Part shown: piece by piece, positions 19,486 through 29,103 of the stretch
How positions within the stretch are numbered: the stretch's first letter is position 1
Layout of the letters: each line of letters starts with the position of its first letter
NCBI RefSeq assembly: GCF_900497695.1
Contig: NZ_UIDD01000010.1
Span: 310,001 to 374,000, forward strand
DNA: 64,000 bases
Origin: Pseudomonas wadenswilerensis
GTDB lineage: Bacteria; Pseudomonadota; Gammaproteobacteria; Pseudomonadales; Pseudomonadaceae
Reading direction: 5' to 3'
Program-made: the position numbers and the translations under genes
The notes under the pieces: generated by a model
Database searches by the model: none
What the model was told of the DNA's origin: nothing
What the model saw: the letters and a program-made list of their open reading frames with translations, nothing else

Positions 19486-22400
19486 TTAATCGGCCAACCA
19501 GGCGTTAGCCCAGTGCTGAAGCTTGTCGGGTGTCAGCATGAAGTCGCGCAACACCACTTCGCGCAGGGCATCGCCCTGGCGATAACTGGCCTGGGGATCG
19601 TCCAGATGCATGCGGATCGCCTCTAGCCAGGCCTGCGTCGAGTTGCCCGCCACCCGCGTGCAAGGCAGGTAGCCCTGGTAAGCCTTGGTATCGGCACACA
19701 CCACCGGGAATCCGCACGCGCCATATTCGAGCAGGCGCAGGTTGCTCTTGCAGTCGTTGAACAGGTTGGATTCGAGCGGTGCCAGCGCCAGGTCGAGGTT
19801 CAGGCTCGCCAGCTTCTGCGGATAGAGCGACATGGCAATGCCCGTGTGGTACTCCTTGACGTAGGGCCTGAGCACCTCCGGGCACATGCCAAAGAACACC
19901 CAGTCGACCTCGTCGGCCAGCTCCCGGACCACCTCGGCCAGCAGCTCCAGGTCACCTTGATGGCTGGTGCCCCCGGCCCAGCCGACACGCGGCTTGAGGG
20001 TGGTTTGCCGATGACTCTTGAGGTCGCTCCACATGTGCATTGCCAGCATGTTCGGCACCACCCGGATATCGTCGTGCATGCTCGACAGCGCATCGGCCAG
20101 CGGCTGGGTCGACACCACCACGCGGTCGCACAGGGAAATGCCGCGGCTCACCAGTTCGCGCATGTTCTGCGGCATGTTACGGCTGTGCGCATTCTTTTTC
20201 GGCACGTCGATAATGTAGTCGTCGATCTCGTAGATTCGCCGCGCATTGGAAAAGGTTTTGACCCGCTCGATATCCCGAATGGTACTGGCCATATAACGGC
20301 ACTGCAGGATGATCGAGTCCGGCTTGCAACGCTCCATTTCGATGGTGTTTGGCGTCGCGTAATCCAGTTGGCCCTGGATCCAGCCGGCCCGCTCCAGCTC
20401 GGTAAATGGCTGCACCACCCGGTAATGCCCAACCGCCGTGGTGTTGACCGGCAAAGCCAGCACATAGGGCAATGGCCGGCTGATGAACGGGTCCCAACCA
20501 CTGCGCAAGCCCGGTTCCAGGTTGTAGCTGGACAGCTTCAGGCTAAGGTTGCGGTTGTAGGCCGGATCGTTGGCGACCAGGGGCAGCCAGCGCTGGTAGA
20601 AGGCGCGTTGGTCCCGCTCTATCGCCTTGGTGTCGACAACCTGCTCGACTGGCAGGCGCGCCACCATCGAAAACGGTGTCCAGACCACCAGGTAACCCTG
20701 CTCACGCGCACGCAGGCAGAAATCGGCGTCGAGCAATTCAACGCTGAATGCCTGGACATCCAGGCCACCCAGCGCATCGAACAGGTCGCGCCGCACCAGC
20801 AGGCAATGGGCGCTGACAGCGCTGAGGTTCTGCACCGCGAGCAAGCGGTTCATGTAACCACCGGCGTCGACCGGCTGACCGTAGAACGGGCTTCCCGCCA
20901 GGCCATGCACACCCAGCAGCAGCCCGGCATTGACCACCATGCCGACGCTGCTGCACATCTTCGGACCGACAATGCCGACTTCCGGACGCTGGCCCTGGCG
21001 CATCAATTCGCTCAGCCACTGGGCATCGAACATCAGGCAGCCAGGGTCGACGAGCAACAGATAGCTGCCTCGCGCCTGCTCGGCGGCCTGGTTGATCAGT
21101 TGCTGCCCGGCGCTGTCCTCGGCCTGGACAATGCGCAACTGATCGCTGCCCAGTTGCCGCATCGCAGCAAGCCAGGACTGCAGGTCCTGAGGCTCGTCAC
21201 CCTTGATGGCGATCAGTACTTCATAGTTGCGGTAAGCGGTGTGTTCGAAAATCGATTCAACACAGCGCCGAAGCGCCTGCAGGTCTTGCCCGGCCACGAT
21301 AATGATCGATACCGCGGGCGTATCAGCGTGCTGGTACAGCACCCGGGTCAACATGCTGTTCTGCGCCGATACCAGTTCGGCCTCGATACCCAGGCGCTGC
21401 AGGTGCGCCTGCAATACGCGGGGTGCCTGGGCCACGCAGGCCGGCTCCGACTGCCAGCTGGAATAGTTGTACTGACATTGCACCAGCAGTTCGGCGACGT
21501 GTTCGACCACCTGCAAGCCATGGCTTTCAACCATCCGCCAGAGCAGGTCCTGAGGCGCCAGTACATCATAGTCAGCCGTAAAGCCGCCCAGCTCCAGCAG
21601 CCGGGTACGCTCAAAGGCGAGCATCCGACCGACGTAGGGAAAACTGCGCATCAGGTCGAGGTTGAAGTCGGGCTTGAAGATTGGCTGGCCAACCTGCAGG
21701 TTATCGTCACTGCCTTCATCGGTGTACAGGCACAATCTGTTGGCGTGCAAGGCCAGGCGCTCGGCCATGATCACCAGGGCGTGGGGATGCAGGCGATCAC
21801 CGGCGCGCAGGAGCAACACCCAGTCTGCCGAGTCGGCCCTGGCGATCCGCGCATTGAGCTGGTCAAAACCGTTGCCGCGCAGGGTGATGTGCTCGACACC
21901 GGCTTCGCTCCCAGGCTGCTCCCGAGTGCCAAGCACCCAGACCTGATGCGCCGCATAGGATTGGGCAGCCAGGCTGTCGAGTGTCGACTTCAGGGGCATT
22001 GCCTCGCCCTGCGGATCGAACACCACAGCAACGATGCGCGGCTGTCGTGGCCATTGTTCAATACGCTTGGGCAGCAGGCTGACCTGCGCGGGCGACAAGG
22101 TGCGACACTCAAGCCACTCGGCGTAGAGCTCGGTAAAGCTCAGGCTCCGGGTGCCGACTTGCTGCTGATAGTGGCCCATCTGCCCGGCGTACAAGCGGGT
22201 CAGCTCATATTCGTCCCACTCCAGCGCCTCGCCTGGCTGGAAATCCTCAAGCGGCACGTAGCGAATCCAGCCGGTAGCCGGCGGCGCTTCACCGGTATTG
22301 GCGGCGAGCATTTGAAGCAACCATTCGCTCTCGGTCTTGTGTGCCAGGGTCATGCCGGCCTGATGGCTCAGACGGCCGGCGTGAACCCGCTCGATACTGA

Positions 22401-23052
22401 GCATGTTGGACAGATAGACCAGGTGCCCGCGCCGCAACAGGCACATGTACAGCGCCATATCCAGGCGTGCAACGAACCCGGCGCCCTGCTGCACCAACGG
22501 CGGCAGGTATTGTTCCACCGGGGCCCGGCGCATGAGCATATGACTGATGCCGCCAAACAGGTTGGGAACCTTGCTGCTGACCGCATCAAGCATATCGCCA
22601 CCATTGAGGATCGCGCTGCAGGGGGCGATTAGGCAGTTGTCCGGCCGCGGCGGCAAGAGTGTCTCGTCCGCCGCACAGATCAGCCGGTGATTGACCACCA
22701 TGTTGACCTCGGGGCAATCGGCCATGATCCGCGACTGCTGCTCGATGCAGCCATCGATCAACCAGTCGTCGTCACAGAGAAACTTGATGAAGTCGCCCCG
22801 GGATTGCTCCAGGCATTGCAGCAGGTTGCCGGCAAACCCCAGGGTCGAGGGGTTGCGCGAATAGCGCAGCTCGCAGCTCGCTTGCCCGGCTCTCTCATCG
22901 AAAATGGCCTTGATCTCATCACCCTGGCTGTCGTCGCAAACGATGACCTCGAGGTTGGCATAACCCTGGGAGATGGCACTGAGCAGCGCGCGGCTGAAGA
23001 ACTCGGGGTTGAAGGCAGGAATGGCGATGCTGACGAGGGGCTGTTCGATCAT
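19486..23052 (-). CDS. Giant multidomain glycosyltransferase (flagellin-modification island, gene 1)
   Basis: The 1188-residue protein starts at MIEQPLVSIAIPAFN, directly on a GT2 fold; an upstream in-frame ATG is unsupported. Modules are GT2 (about 5-250, with CDDSQGD and the acceptor region CDDDWL), GT2-like (about 341-570), GT2 (about 580-800, VSIIIVAGQD) and GT-B (about 874-1188, PRVGWAGGTSHQGDLELL and LAPLESNLFNDCKSNLRLLE). It is the first island gene after flgL and a homologue of the 12835-16419 product apart from the N-terminal module. It resembles P. syringae Fgt1 in size and position. Acceptor and sugar cannot be read from sequence. Confidence 0.86.
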   Translation of the reverse strand: MIEQPLVSIAIPAFNPEFFSRALLSAISQGYANLEVIVCDDSQGDEIKAIFDERAGQASCELRYSRNPSTLGFAGNLLQCLEQSRGDFIKFLCDDDWLIDGCIEQQSRIMADCPEVNMVVNHRLICAADETLLPPRPDNCLIAPCSAILNGGDMLDAVSSKVPNLFGGISHMLMRRAPVEQYLPPLVQQGAGFVARLDMALYMCLLRRGHLVYLSNMLSIERVHAGRLSHQAGMTLAHKTESEWLLQMLAANTGEAPPATGWIRYVPLEDFQPGEALEWDEYELTRLYAGQMGHYQQQVGTRSLSFTELYAEWLECRTLSPAQVSLLPKRIEQWPRQPRIVAVVFDPQGEAMPLKSTLDSLAAQSYAAHQVWVLGTREQPGSEAGVEHITLRGNGFDQLNARIARADSADWVLLLRAGDRLHPHALVIMAERLALHANRLCLYTDEGSDDNLQVGQPIFKPDFNLDLMRSFPYVGRMLAFERTRLLELGGFTADYDVLAPQDLLWRMVESHGLQVVEHVAELLVQCQYNYSSWQSEPACVAQAPRVLQAHLQRLGIEAELVSAQNSMLTRVLYQHADTPAVSIIIVAGQDLQALRRCVESIFEHTAYRNYEVLIAIKGDEPQDLQSWLAAMRQLGSDQLRIVQAEDSAGQQLINQAAEQARGSYLLLVDPGCLMFDAQWLSELMRQGQRPEVGIVGPKMCSSVGMVVNAGLLLGVHGLAGSPFYGQPVDAGGYMNRLLAVQNLSAVSAHCLLVRRDLFDALGGLDVQAFSVELLDADFCLRAREQGYLVVWTPFSMVARLPVEQVVDTKAIERDQRAFYQRWLPLVANDPAYNRNLSLKLSSYNLEPGLRSGWDPFISRPLPYVLALPVNTTAVGHYRVVQPFTELERAGWIQGQLDYATPNTIEMERCKPDSIILQCRYMASTIRDIERVKTFSNARRIYEIDDYIIDVPKKNAHSRNMPQNMRELVSRGISLCDRVVVSTQPLADALSSMHDDIRVVPNMLAMHMWSDLKSHRQTTLKPRVGWAGGTSHQGDLELLAEVVRELADEVDWVFFGMCPEVLRPYVKEYHTGIAMSLYPQKLASLNLDLALAPLESNLFNDCKSNLRLLEYGACGFPVVCADTKAYQGYLPCTRVAGNSTQAWLEAIRMHLDDPQASYRQGDALREVVLRDFMLTPDKLQHWANAWLAD

Positions 23053-23074
23053 AGTGGTAGGCCTGGAGAGGATT

Positions 23075-23104
23075 CCGGGTGATGCCGACAGGGGCATCAC
23101 CCGG
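23075..23104. repeat. 12-bp perfect hairpin between flgL and the first glycosyltransferase gene
   Basis: CCGGGTGATGCC (23075-23086) and its exact complement (23093-23104) enclose a 6-base loop. There is no T-run on either strand. It could reduce flagellar-operon transcription entering the glycosyltransferase genes. Confidence 0.6.
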
Positions 23105-23124
23105 TGATGTTGTGCGAAGATCTA

Positions 23125-24699
23125 TCAGAGCCGATTGAATAGGCTCAGCGAGGAGATTTTGGTGAACGCCAATTGCGATGCTTGCAGCATGGTCTGTTGC
23201 AGGCTGAGGCGAGTCAGCACCTCGGCCGGGTCAGCGTCGCGAATCGAACTCTGGGTCTTGGTGTTGGCCATCTTCAGGCTTTCGTTGGTGTCGGCCTGGA
23301 CATCCAGGGCGGCACCGCGGGCACCGATCGAGCTGATCGCCTCGGCGACCTTGTTGGCACCGCTTTCCAGGTTACCGATTGCCGATTGCAAGGCACCCTG
23401 ATACTTCTGCCGTGATGCCAGATCCTTGTCCACCGGCAGCTCCAGTGCCTTGCGGAACTCGGAGATGGTATCGAGGATGTTCTGGGTCTGATGGTTATCG
23501 ACCTTGACCGAAAACTGATCGCCAGCAGCTGGCGGTGCCGAGAAATCGAAATCGACACCGGCAATCTTGGCCTTGGTTGCCGGGGTACCGGTCAGCGTGC
23601 CAGTGGCAACCGGGCGCGCGTCTGGCCCCATGGGCTGGGCATAGACTTCATAGGCGGAAGCACTGGTGAACTTGATGACTGCGCCACCACCGGGGAAGGC
23701 GTTGTTGTAGGCCGTCGAGTCGCTGATACTGGCGCCCGTGATTTGCGACGACGAGGTATTGCCAGGGCTACGCGAACCGCTGACTTCATCTGGCTTGGAG
23801 CCGAGTGAAAAGGTATGGCCGGCGATCAGCGCATCAGCGTTTGGCTTGTCGGCGTCGCTCAGGTTGATATCGAGGGCCATCTCGACACCACGGAAGGTCA
23901 CGCCACCCGGTTTGCTCGGATCGAACTTGCCCTCGCCGGTAGCCTCCAGAGTCACGTCGTTGTTGGCCGCATCGGTGATCTTGAACTGCGTGCTGCTGGT
24001 GAAGGTGATGGTGTACGGCTCACCGCCACGGAAGCGATCGTTGTACTGGGTGCTGCCCGAGACCTGGCCATTGGACAGGCTGACCCGGCCGTCATCCACT
24101 AACGGCGAAGTTAGCTTGGTCTGGCTGCGGCTGGTGTTCAGCGCCTGTTCGAACACACTGTAGCCACTCTCGTTGGAGGCCATGGTGAGCATGTCACCCA
24201 CCTGAAGGCTCAGGGTACTCTGGTCGCCCTGGTAGGTGTAGGTCCCATCGGCGTTACGCACGTATGGCGGGGTGTCGCCACGCGAGCCGGAGAACAGGTA
24301 CTTGCCGTTCTCGTCACGGCTGTTCATCAGGCTGTAGAGCTGCTCTTCGAGCTGGGTCAGCTCCTGGGCATCGGCCTTGCGGTCGGCGTCGGTGTAGCCA
24401 CCGCTGCCGGCACTGATGGTCAGTTCCTTGACCCGCGCCAGGATATTGGTGATGCCGTTGAGGGTCGATTCGGAGGTACCCAGACTGTTGCGCACGTTGG
24501 TGATGTTGCCATCGTACTGGTCGATCAGGTTGCTCTGCTGCTGCAGTTGCAACAGGCGCGCAGCGCCCACCGGATCATCGGCGGCAGTACGTACGCGAAT
24601 GTTATCGCTGGCCTGCTGACCGGTCTTCACCACATTGGAGAAGTTGCGCTGATAGTTCGCGGAGCTGGTTTCGTAGAACTGGGAAGTAGAAATACGCAC
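23125..24699 (-). CDS. flgL: Hook-filament junction protein FlgL (HAP3)
   Basis: FlgL joins the hook-associated ring to the first flagellin layer. The 524-residue protein begins MRISTSQFYETSSANYQ, with the FlgL/flagellin N-terminal helix pattern. It ends in the flagellin-like C-terminal helix (LQQTMLQASQLAFTKISSLSLFNRL). The extended middle (about 150-400) is the variable part, as in other Pseudomonas FlgL. It is the last gene of flgFGHIJKL, 13 bases after flgK. Confidence 0.96.
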   Translation of the reverse strand: MRISTSQFYETSSANYQRNFSNVVKTGQQASDNIRVRTAADDPVGAARLLQLQQQSNLIDQYDGNITNVRNSLGTSESTLNGITNILARVKELTISAGSGGYTDADRKADAQELTQLEEQLYSLMNSRDENGKYLFSGSRGDTPPYVRNADGTYTYQGDQSTLSLQVGDMLTMASNESGYSVFEQALNTSRSQTKLTSPLVDDGRVSLSNGQVSGSTQYNDRFRGGEPYTITFTSSTQFKITDAANNDVTLEATGEGKFDPSKPGGVTFRGVEMALDINLSDADKPNADALIAGHTFSLGSKPDEVSGSRSPGNTSSSQITGASISDSTAYNNAFPGGGAVIKFTSASAYEVYAQPMGPDARPVATGTLTGTPATKAKIAGVDFDFSAPPAAGDQFSVKVDNHQTQNILDTISEFRKALELPVDKDLASRQKYQGALQSAIGNLESGANKVAEAISSIGARGAALDVQADTNESLKMANTKTQSSIRDADPAEVLTRLSLQQTMLQASQLAFTKISSLSLFNRL

Positions 24700-24712
24700 G
24701 GTCTACCACTCC

Positions 24713-26761
24713 TTAAAGGGCGTTGATCAGCGTGGAGAAGATTTCCTGCGCCGCTTTGATGATTTGCGACGAGGCCGTGTAGTACTGCTGGAACTTGATC
24801 AGGTTGCCGGCCTCTTCATCGAGCTGCACGCCCGACAGCGAATCGCGCGAGGCCCTGGCCGACTCATGCAGAGCGCCGGTAGAGTCGACATCCATCTGCG
24901 CCTGGGCGGTCTTGCCGCCGACGTTTTCCACCAGCTTGCCGTAAGCGTCGGTCAGGCTGATGCCTTTGCCATTGGCGCCGACTTCGACGGTACCCTTGGT
25001 CTGCAGGTCGATCACCGCCTGGCCGTTGCGATTATTGTCCGAACCCGAGCCGGTCATGCCGACGGTGTAGCTGTCACCTTCCTTGGGCGCGCCCGACACG
25101 CTCATGTCGAAGGTGAAGGATTTCTGGTTGCCGTTGGCATCATTGATCGCTGCGCCGGTGGAGTCGACCATCGGCACCGAGAACTGCAGTTTGTTTTCCT
25201 GGCCCGGAATAATGGTGCCGGTACCCAGCGTGCCACCCTTGGCATCGAGCAGCTTGTAGGTTTGCGGGTTGACCTTTTCGTCACCGAACACCAGCTTGAC
25301 CGGGGTCGAATACTTCAGGCCGTTCTGCAGGTCCAGGCGCTGGGCCGGATCGTAGATGTCCAGGGTCGACGTCAGGTTTGGCTGGCCGATGATCCCGGTG
25401 CCCTTGTTGCCGGCACCGCTGGTGGAAGTCAGCGGCGATGCCAGCGCCAGGCGCTTGGGATCGGTAAGGACGGTGTCCAGGTTGGTCGCGGCATTGCGCG
25501 TCGGGGTGATCTTGAAGGTGTCACCGGCCTTCACCGCACCGCCATTGAGGTTGAGGCTGAAACCGTCGATGACCGGCGCCGGATCGTCGTTGAGATCATA
25601 GGAACCGACCATGCTGCCTTCCGGCAGCTTCTTGACGCTGTAGCCGGTGGCACTGGTGAAGGTCACCTGGTAGTTGCTGGTGCTCAGCTTGCCGGTGTCC
25701 TTGATGGTCACATCGAGGTTGCCGGAGCCTGCGCTGTTGCCCGCCTGGGCGATGCTGCGCTGACTGATCAGCTCGGGGCTGTTGATGTTGTTGAACAGGG
25801 CCGCACCGAACTCGCCGTTCTTGTCGATGCCCTGGGCCAGCTGGCTGTTGATGCGATCGGCCATGACCAGGGCCACGCGCCCCAGCTCGTTCAGCGACGG
25901 GTCCAGGACTTCGCTGCGATAGCGCAGCAGGCCGCCGATCTCGCCGCCCTTGAGGCTGGAAGTGACGTCCATGGTGGTGCTGCCACGATTGAGCTGCACG
26001 ACGAAACGGGTCGGGTCGGTCTTGCTCGGTGCAGTCTCCAGGTTGTTGGTGGTTTTACCCAACACCAGCGGCTGACCGTTTTCCAGGTAGATATCGAGGT
26101 TGCCTTCGCGCTCGACCACCTGGGTACCGACCAGCTCGGAGAGCTGACGCACTGCTTCGTTGCGTTGATCGAACAGGTCGTTCGGAGTGCCCTGCACCAC
26201 CGCTACCCTGGAGATCTGATCGTTGTACTGGGCAATGGTTGCCGTCAGCTTGTTGACCTGGTCGGCCATCGAAGCGAGGTTGCCATTGATGTTGTTATTC
26301 TGCTCGTTGAGCTGGTTGGCGATGGTGTTGAAGCGCTTGCTCAGCGATTGCGCACTGGTCAGCAGCAACTGGCGCGACGCATCTTCATTAGGCTTGGCAG
26401 CAGAACTCTGCAAGGCACTGAAGAAGCTCTTCAAGGCGCCGGTGATGCCGGTATCGGCGCCCGACAGCATCTGGTCGATCGGCCCGACCTGCTTCAGGTA
26501 CGAGGCGGCATCGCTGCTCAGCGAGGTGGTGGTACGCAGCTGGCTTTCAAGGTAGGCGTTGTACACCCGGCGCACATCGGAGAGGGTGGTGCCGGTACCG
26601 ATGAAGACGTGGCCGACCTGCTGCGCGCCATTGGCCCGCTGCACGTTCTGCTGGCGCGAATAACCGGCAACATCGGCATTGGCAATGTTGTTACCCGTGG
26701 TGTGCAGGCCCGCCTGGTTGGCGTTGAGCCCCGACATCCCGATGTTGATCAAACTCGCCAT
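24713..26761 (-). CDS. flgK: Hook-associated protein FlgK (HAP1)
   Basis: FlgK sits on the hook and forms the first junction layer under FlgL. The 682-residue protein has the flg_bb_rod N-terminus (MASLINIGMSGLNANQAGLHTTGNNIANADVAGYSRQ) shared by rod and hook proteins. Its conserved C-terminus is EEAGNLIKFQQYYTASSQII followed by an axial helix. The large central insertion is typical. It lies between flgJ and flgL in one operon. Confidence 0.97.
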   Translation of the reverse strand: MASLINIGMSGLNANQAGLHTTGNNIANADVAGYSRQQNVQRANGAQQVGHVFIGTGTTLSDVRRVYNAYLESQLRTTTSLSSDAASYLKQVGPIDQMLSGADTGITGALKSFFSALQSSAAKPNEDASRQLLLTSAQSLSKRFNTIANQLNEQNNNINGNLASMADQVNKLTATIAQYNDQISRVAVVQGTPNDLFDQRNEAVRQLSELVGTQVVEREGNLDIYLENGQPLVLGKTTNNLETAPSKTDPTRFVVQLNRGSTTMDVTSSLKGGEIGGLLRYRSEVLDPSLNELGRVALVMADRINSQLAQGIDKNGEFGAALFNNINSPELISQRSIAQAGNSAGSGNLDVTIKDTGKLSTSNYQVTFTSATGYSVKKLPEGSMVGSYDLNDDPAPVIDGFSLNLNGGAVKAGDTFKITPTRNAATNLDTVLTDPKRLALASPLTSTSGAGNKGTGIIGQPNLTSTLDIYDPAQRLDLQNGLKYSTPVKLVFGDEKVNPQTYKLLDAKGGTLGTGTIIPGQENKLQFSVPMVDSTGAAINDANGNQKSFTFDMSVSGAPKEGDSYTVGMTGSGSDNNRNGQAVIDLQTKGTVEVGANGKGISLTDAYGKLVENVGGKTAQAQMDVDSTGALHESARASRDSLSGVQLDEEAGNLIKFQQYYTASSQIIKAAQEIFSTLINAL

Positions 26762-26771
26762 GGTTCAAACC

Positions 26772-27971
26772 TTATAGTTTCGTTGTAGTGCCAATCGCTG
26801 CGTAGCTTTCGTACGATTTCATCTGTTTGGCGATCTGCGAAATCTTGCTCGCGTAATCCGGGTCGGTTGCGTAACCGGCTTTCTGCAGCTCGCGTACAAA
26901 CTGTTCCGGTTTATCGGCAGCCTTGACCGCTTCTTTATAGCGCGCGTTGTTCTGTAGCAGGCTGACCAGATCATGGAAGCTGTCCTGGTAGGAATCGTAG
27001 GAGCGGAACGCCGCGGTCTCCTTGACGAACTGACCGTCACGGAACTCGCTGGTGATCGCTCGCGCCTGGCCGCCCTGCCAGTTGCCGGTGGCCTTGATGC
27101 CGAACAGGTTGTGGCTGCTGCTGCCATCGGCCTGACGCATGACCGACTTGCCCCAGCCGGTTTCCAGCGCCGCCTGGGCCACCAGGTAGCGCGGATCGAT
27201 ACCGATGCGCTTGGCGGCCTGCTCGGCCATCGGCAACATGGTGGCGACGAATTCATCGGAAGAACCGAACGCACGCTTGGCCGGTGCCAGCGGCGGCTGG
27301 GCCACGGCGCGACCATAGATGCGCATCGAGCCCGGCGCGGCAAAGCTCTGCGCCGACTGCCAGTCGCCTTTGACCACGGCATCGGTCATGGCCGTGGTGC
27401 GCTGCGGCAAGGCTGCGGTGTTGGTGGTGGCCGCAGCGGCGCCGGCCGACGGTACGATGCCGGCCAGCAGGCGATCGGTCAGCTTGCCCGGCAGGGCCAG
27501 GCGACGCGAGTTGAGCGCTGCCATATCGTTGCGGGTGACGGCGGTTTCTTCGCTGCGCACAGGCTCGGCCACCTTGGCCGCCCACAATGGACGCTGCTGG
27601 GTGTCCACCCGCGGGAACGGGCTGTTGTTGGTCGCGGCGCTGGCCTTCTGCTTGGACAACTGGCGCATCAGCACTTCCTGCAGACCGATACCGCCGCCCT
27701 CGCGGGACATGCTCACCGCCAGCTGCTGGTCGTACATCTGCTGGTACTGCTTGGTGGTCTCGGTATTGAGCGGGTTGTCCTTGGCCAGCACGTCGCTGGC
27801 CGAGCGCATCGACTTGAGCATCTCGTTGAGGAACAACGACTCGAATTCCTGGGCCACCTTGCGCAGGTTGGCGTCGCTGTCGCGATCGCCGACCTTCAGC
27901 GAGTTCAGACGATTGAGGTCGGTGTAAGCCCCGGTATCGGCGGCATTGAATGCGCTTTTCGGCATATCCAT
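26772..27971 (-). CDS. flgJ: Flagellar rod assembly protein and peptidoglycan hydrolase FlgJ
   Basis: FlgJ caps the growing rod and opens the peptidoglycan layer. The 399-residue protein has the N-terminal rod-binding domain (about 30-120, EFESLFLNEMLKSMRSASD) and a Pro/Ala-rich linker. The C-terminal glucosaminidase domain (about 235-395) carries the catalytic Glu in AQAALETGWGKSVM. It has no signal peptide, since FlgJ is exported by the flagellar apparatus. It follows flgI by 10 bases. Confidence 0.96.
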   Translation of the reverse strand: MDMPKSAFNAADTGAYTDLNRLNSLKVGDRDSDANLRKVAQEFESLFLNEMLKSMRSASDVLAKDNPLNTETTKQYQQMYDQQLAVSMSREGGGIGLQEVLMRQLSKQKASAATNNSPFPRVDTQQRPLWAAKVAEPVRSEETAVTRNDMAALNSRRLALPGKLTDRLLAGIVPSAGAAAATTNTAALPQRTTAMTDAVVKGDWQSAQSFAAPGSMRIYGRAVAQPPLAPAKRAFGSSDEFVATMLPMAEQAAKRIGIDPRYLVAQAALETGWGKSVMRQADGSSSHNLFGIKATGNWQGGQARAITSEFRDGQFVKETAAFRSYDSYQDSFHDLVSLLQNNARYKEAVKAADKPEQFVRELQKAGYATDPDYASKISQIAKQMKSYESYAAIGTTTKL

Positions 27972-27981
27972 GGCCAGCCCC

Positions 27982-29097
27982 TCAGATCACGATCAGGTCG
28001 GCTTGCAAGGCGCCGGCCTGTTTCAGGGCTTCAAGGATCGCCATCAGGTCACCGGGTGCAGCACCCACCTGGTTTACCGCACGGACGATTTCATCCAGGG
28101 TGGTACCCGGGCCGAACTTGAACATCGGCTTGGCTTCCTGCTCGGCATTGACCCGCGAGCGCGGCACCACGGCGGTTTCACCATTGGAGAACGGCCCCGG
28201 CTGGCTGACGATCGGGTCTTCGGTGATGGTCACGGTCAGGCTGCCGTGAGTGACCGCCGCTGGCGACACCTTGACGTTCTGGCCGATGACGATAGTGCCG
28301 GTACGCGAGTTGATGATGACCTTGGCCACGGCCTGGCCCGGATCGATCTCGAGGTTCTCGAGGATCGACAGGTAGTCGACCCGCTGGCTTGGATCGAGCG
28401 GCGCAGTGACCCGCACCGACCCCCCATCCAGGGCCTGGGCTACACCCGGGCCGAGCAGTTCGTTGACCTTGTCGACGATGCGCTTGGCAGTGGTGAAGTC
28501 CGGGCGATTGAGGTTCAGGGTCAGGCTGTTGCCCTGGTTGAATCCGCTGGGTACGGCGCGCTCGACCGAGGCGCCGCCCGGAATACGACCGGCCGATGGC
28601 ACGTTGACGGTGATCTTCGAACCGTCGCGGCCCTCGGCATCGAAACCGCCCACCACCAGGTTGCCCTGGGCGATGGCATAAACGTTGCCATCGATACCCT
28701 TGAGCGGTGTCATCAGCAGGCTGCCGCCGCGCAGGCTCTTGGAGTTACCGATCGACGAGACGGTGATGTCCACCACCTGACCCGGCTTGGCGAACGCCGG
28801 CAGGTCGGCATGCACCGACACCGCGGCAACGTTTTTCAGCTGCACGTTGCCCGACCCCGGCGGCACCTTGATGCCGAACTGCGAGAGCATGTTGTTGAAG
28901 GTCTGCAGGGTGAACGGCGTCTGGGTGGTCTGGTCACCCGTACCGTTGAGCCCCACCACCAGGCCGTAGCCGATCAGCTGGTTGGTGCGCACGCCGGAAA
29001 TGCTGGCGATGTCCTTCAGACGCTCGGCCTGCACGGCGAACGCAGTGGACAGCAGAATCGTAGCGGCAATCAGCTGCTTGAAGTTGAACATGGTCAT
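27982..29097 (-). CDS. flgI: Flagellar P-ring protein FlgI
   Basis: FlgI forms the P-ring around the rod in the peptidoglycan layer after Sec export. The 371-residue precursor has a cleavable signal peptide (hydrophobic core LIAATILLSTAFAVQA, cleavage before ERLKDIA). The conserved mature sequence follows (SGVRTNQLIGYGLVVGLNGTGDQ). A second in-frame ATG two codons in is an equally good start. It lies between flgH and flgJ. Confidence 0.97.
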   Translation of the reverse strand: MTMFNFKQLIAATILLSTAFAVQAERLKDIASISGVRTNQLIGYGLVVGLNGTGDQTTQTPFTLQTFNNMLSQFGIKVPPGSGNVQLKNVAAVSVHADLPAFAKPGQVVDITVSSIGNSKSLRGGSLLMTPLKGIDGNVYAIAQGNLVVGGFDAEGRDGSKITVNVPSAGRIPGGASVERAVPSGFNQGNSLTLNLNRPDFTTAKRIVDKVNELLGPGVAQALDGGSVRVTAPLDPSQRVDYLSILENLEIDPGQAVAKVIINSRTGTIVIGQNVKVSPAAVTHGSLTVTITEDPIVSQPGPFSNGETAVVPRSRVNAEQEAKPMFKFGPGTTLDEIVRAVNQVGAAPGDLMAILEALKQAGALQADLIVI

Positions 29098-29103
29098 CCG
29101 AAC

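Noticed and set aside
19846..22632. Plus-strand frame of about 928 codons opposite the first glycosyltransferase gene
   Set aside because: It is an antisense shadow of a clearly homologous minus-strand gene.
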